From the NCBI GenBank assembly GCA_021851535.1, contig JAJZDT010000148.1, positions 1 to 5,340 of the forward strand: a DNA stretch of 5,340 nucleotides. Direction: 5' to 3'. Of the stretch, positions 3,889 through 5,340 are shown piece after piece. The stretch is from Microcaldota archaeon (GTDB lineage Archaea > Micrarchaeota > Micrarchaeia > Micrarchaeales > Micrarchaeaceae). Numbering within the stretch: position 1 is the first letter of the stretch; every line of letters begins with the position of its first letter. Made by a program: the position numbers and the translations under genes. The notes below the pieces were generated by a model. The model was not told the origin of the DNA. It saw nothing but the letters and a program-made list of their open reading frames with translations, and made no database searches.

Positions 3889-5340
3889 TTGATAGATATG
3901 GATTCTTCAGAGAATATTGTAAAGGAGTTTAAAGAACATTCGATATCAGAATTCTTCAAAAAGAACAGGCAAATGCTTGGATATTCTAGTATGATAAAGT
4001 CTCTTGTAACTGTGGTGCACGAGTATGTTACAAATTCTCTTGATGCATGCGAAGATGCTGAGATATTACCAAATATATCTGTAAAATTAAATAGGGCTGG
4101 GGATAATAAGTATACTGTAATAATATCTGATAATGGACCGGGCATACCAAAACAGATTATTGGTAAAGCGCTTGCCATGATACTTGCCGGTACAAAATTC
4201 CATAGAAATGTACAGCAAAGAGGACAGCAAGGTATTGGAGCTGCAGGTTGCACACTATTTGCACAAACAACAACGGGTAAACCTATACGCGCAATATCGG
4301 GGTTAGAAAATGGTAGAGCATTTTCATGCAGCATTGGTATAGACACCATGCATAATAAACCAATTATAAATGATGTAATTGATTTAAAAGATATTCCGCG
4401 TGGGCTTACAGTAGAAGGAGAATTTGCGATGGTAAAATATGATACAAGCGATCATAGCGTTCTAGAGTATTTAAAAAGAACTGCACTATCTAATCCTCAT
4501 GCCCAAATAGTATTTATAGATCCTGATGGAAAAGAATTTTCATTTCTTAGATCTGTTGATAAGATTCCAGAAAAACCAAAAGCAGCAAAGTTGCACCCAT
4601 TAGGGTTATCTGTCAATGATCTACTTGAGGAAGCACACTCATCAAAAGAGGATATGATATCCACATTCTTATCAAGTAATTTCTCAAGATTTAGCCAGGG
4701 TAAGGTGAATGAATTAAAGGAATTGCTGCCGGGTATTAATCTTTCAAAAAAACCAAAGGAGTTGCAATGGAATGAATCGGAGATTATAATAGATGCGTTT
4801 AAAAAAATGAAATGGATATCGCCCGAAACTGCCCACATAATACCAATAGGACATGTACAGATAGAATTAACATTAAAGAATATATTAAACCCAGAATTCA
4901 TGCATGTAATAGAGAGAAAACCAAAAGTTTTCAAAGGAGGCTTTCCATTTATTGTAGAGGCTGCGATTGCATATGGTGGCAGCGCAGGAAAGCAGCTTGA
5001 GGAGGGATATACTGGGAATATATTAAGATTTGCAAATAGGGTTCCATTACTCTTTGATAGCGGCAATTGTGCCATTACAGAGGCCGTTAGAAGCATACAA
5101 TGGAAACGATATAATATAGATATGGAGATGCAACCAATCAGCGTTTTTGTGAATATATCATCTGTACATATACCATACTCTGGCGTTGGAAAGGAATCTG
5201 TATCACAGGAGGAAGAGATTATAGAGGAAATAAAACTCGCGGTTATGGACGCGGCACGTGGATTGCAGCATTTCATACATAATAAGGAAAAATTGAGTAT
5301 GTATGCGAACAAATACAAAACTATAATGCGATACACTGGA
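3889..5340 (+). CDS. top6B: DNA topoisomerase VI subunit B (3' end beyond window)
   Basis: ATPase subunit of the type IIB topoisomerase, which with subunit A (Spo11-like) passes one duplex through another to relax and decatenate DNA. The first 484 residues are visible, from a usual length of roughly 530. The GHKL ATPase fold occupies about 1-230: E45 and N49 in HEYVTNSLDAC, the ISDNGPGIP motif (D81, G83), KFHR, and the ATP-lid GQQGIG (112-117). The helix-two-turn-helix region is about 235-330. The transducer starts near 335 (LNPEF, ERKPKVFKGG, AIAYGG, then RFANRVPLLFDSG) and includes the switch lysine K435 in GVGKES, equivalent to the lysine that contacts the ATP gamma-phosphate in the family. 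TTG 3889 is preferred because of its SD; ATG 3898 gives three residues fewer. It follows the KH gene by 29 bases, with top6A expected downstream. Confidence 0.95.
   Translation, partial: MIDMDSSENIVKEFKEHSISEFFKKNRQMLGYSSMIKSLVTVVHEYVTNSLDACEDAEILPNISVKLNRAGDNKYTVIISDNGPGIPKQIIGKALAMILAGTKFHRNVQQRGQQGIGAAGCTLFAQTTTGKPIRAISGLENGRAFSCSIGIDTMHNKPIINDVIDLKDIPRGLTVEGEFAMVKYDTSDHSVLEYLKRTALSNPHAQIVFIDPDGKEFSFLRSVDKIPEKPKAAKLHPLGLSVNDLLEEAHSSKEDMISTFLSSNFSRFSQGKVNELKELLPGINLSKKPKELQWNESEIIIDAFKKMKWISPETAHIIPIGHVQIELTLKNILNPEFMHVIERKPKVFKGGFPFIVEAAIAYGGSAGKQLEEGYTGNILRFANRVPLLFDSGNCAITEAVRSIQWKRYNIDMEMQPISVFVNISSVHIPYSGVGKESVSQEEEIIEEIKLAVMDAARGLQHFIHNKEKLSMYANKYKTIMRYTG

Noticed and set aside
3885..5336. 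Two long minus-strand open frames (154 and 279 codons) opposite top6B
   Set aside because: The plus strand here encodes an unmistakable topoisomerase VI B with all ATPase motifs; the antisense products are serine/isoleucine-rich with no family features.
1..5340. tRNA or rRNA genes, CRISPR array, insertion sequence or defence genes
   Set aside because: I read both strands and found no tRNA-like motifs, regularly spaced repeats, transposase-like frames or terminal inverted repeats.

Overview
This is an AT-rich (about one-third G+C by eye) archaeal chromosome fragment. The archaeal assignment rests on gene content: a topoisomerase VI B subunit, a Dim2/Pno1-type two-KH-domain protein directly upstream of it, and an archaeal PRC-barrel protein of the CdpB-like kind. 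It is supported by promoters with TTTAAATA-type TATA boxes, several of them close to start codons, and by Shine-Dalgarno sites resembling GAGGTGAT. Lysyl-tRNA synthetase is the class II enzyme, whereas many euryarchaea use class I. Topoisomerase VI together with class II LysRS argues against Thermoplasmatales, which lack topoisomerase VI. A small-genome, DPANN-like archaeon (for example Micrarchaeota/Parvarchaeota-like) is a reasonable inference, but the sequence alone does not settle it.

Layout. Positions 1-31 (minus) hold the first codons of a gene that leaves the window on the left. Positions 32-205 are a divergent promoter region. A small two-segment membrane protein lies at 206-505 (+), then a 135-base gap with a hairpin and a TATA box, then the PRC-barrel gene at 641-925 (+). 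That gene converges on lysS at 975-2447 (-) across 49 bases. Upstream of lysS on the same strand is a coiled-coil/winged-helix DNA-binding protein (2542-3093, -). The two are separated by a hairpin plus T7 terminator that overlaps the regulator's stop codon. The regulator diverges from a KH gene (3332-3859, +), which is followed after 29 bases by top6B (3889 to beyond 5340, +), probably as one operon.

How the genes relate. KH-protein/top6B is a recurring archaeal arrangement combining small-subunit rRNA maturation with DNA topology; top6A would be expected just past the right edge. PRC-barrel, LysRS and the small membrane protein look like independent transcription units. The most notable non-coding signal is the 238-base region between the regulator and the KH gene. 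It holds three GAATCAT-type half-sites within 36 bp, a perfect 12-bp palindrome and canonical TATA boxes in both directions, consistent with local, possibly autogenous, control. I did not find a defence system, mobile element, CRISPR array or tRNA/rRNA gene.
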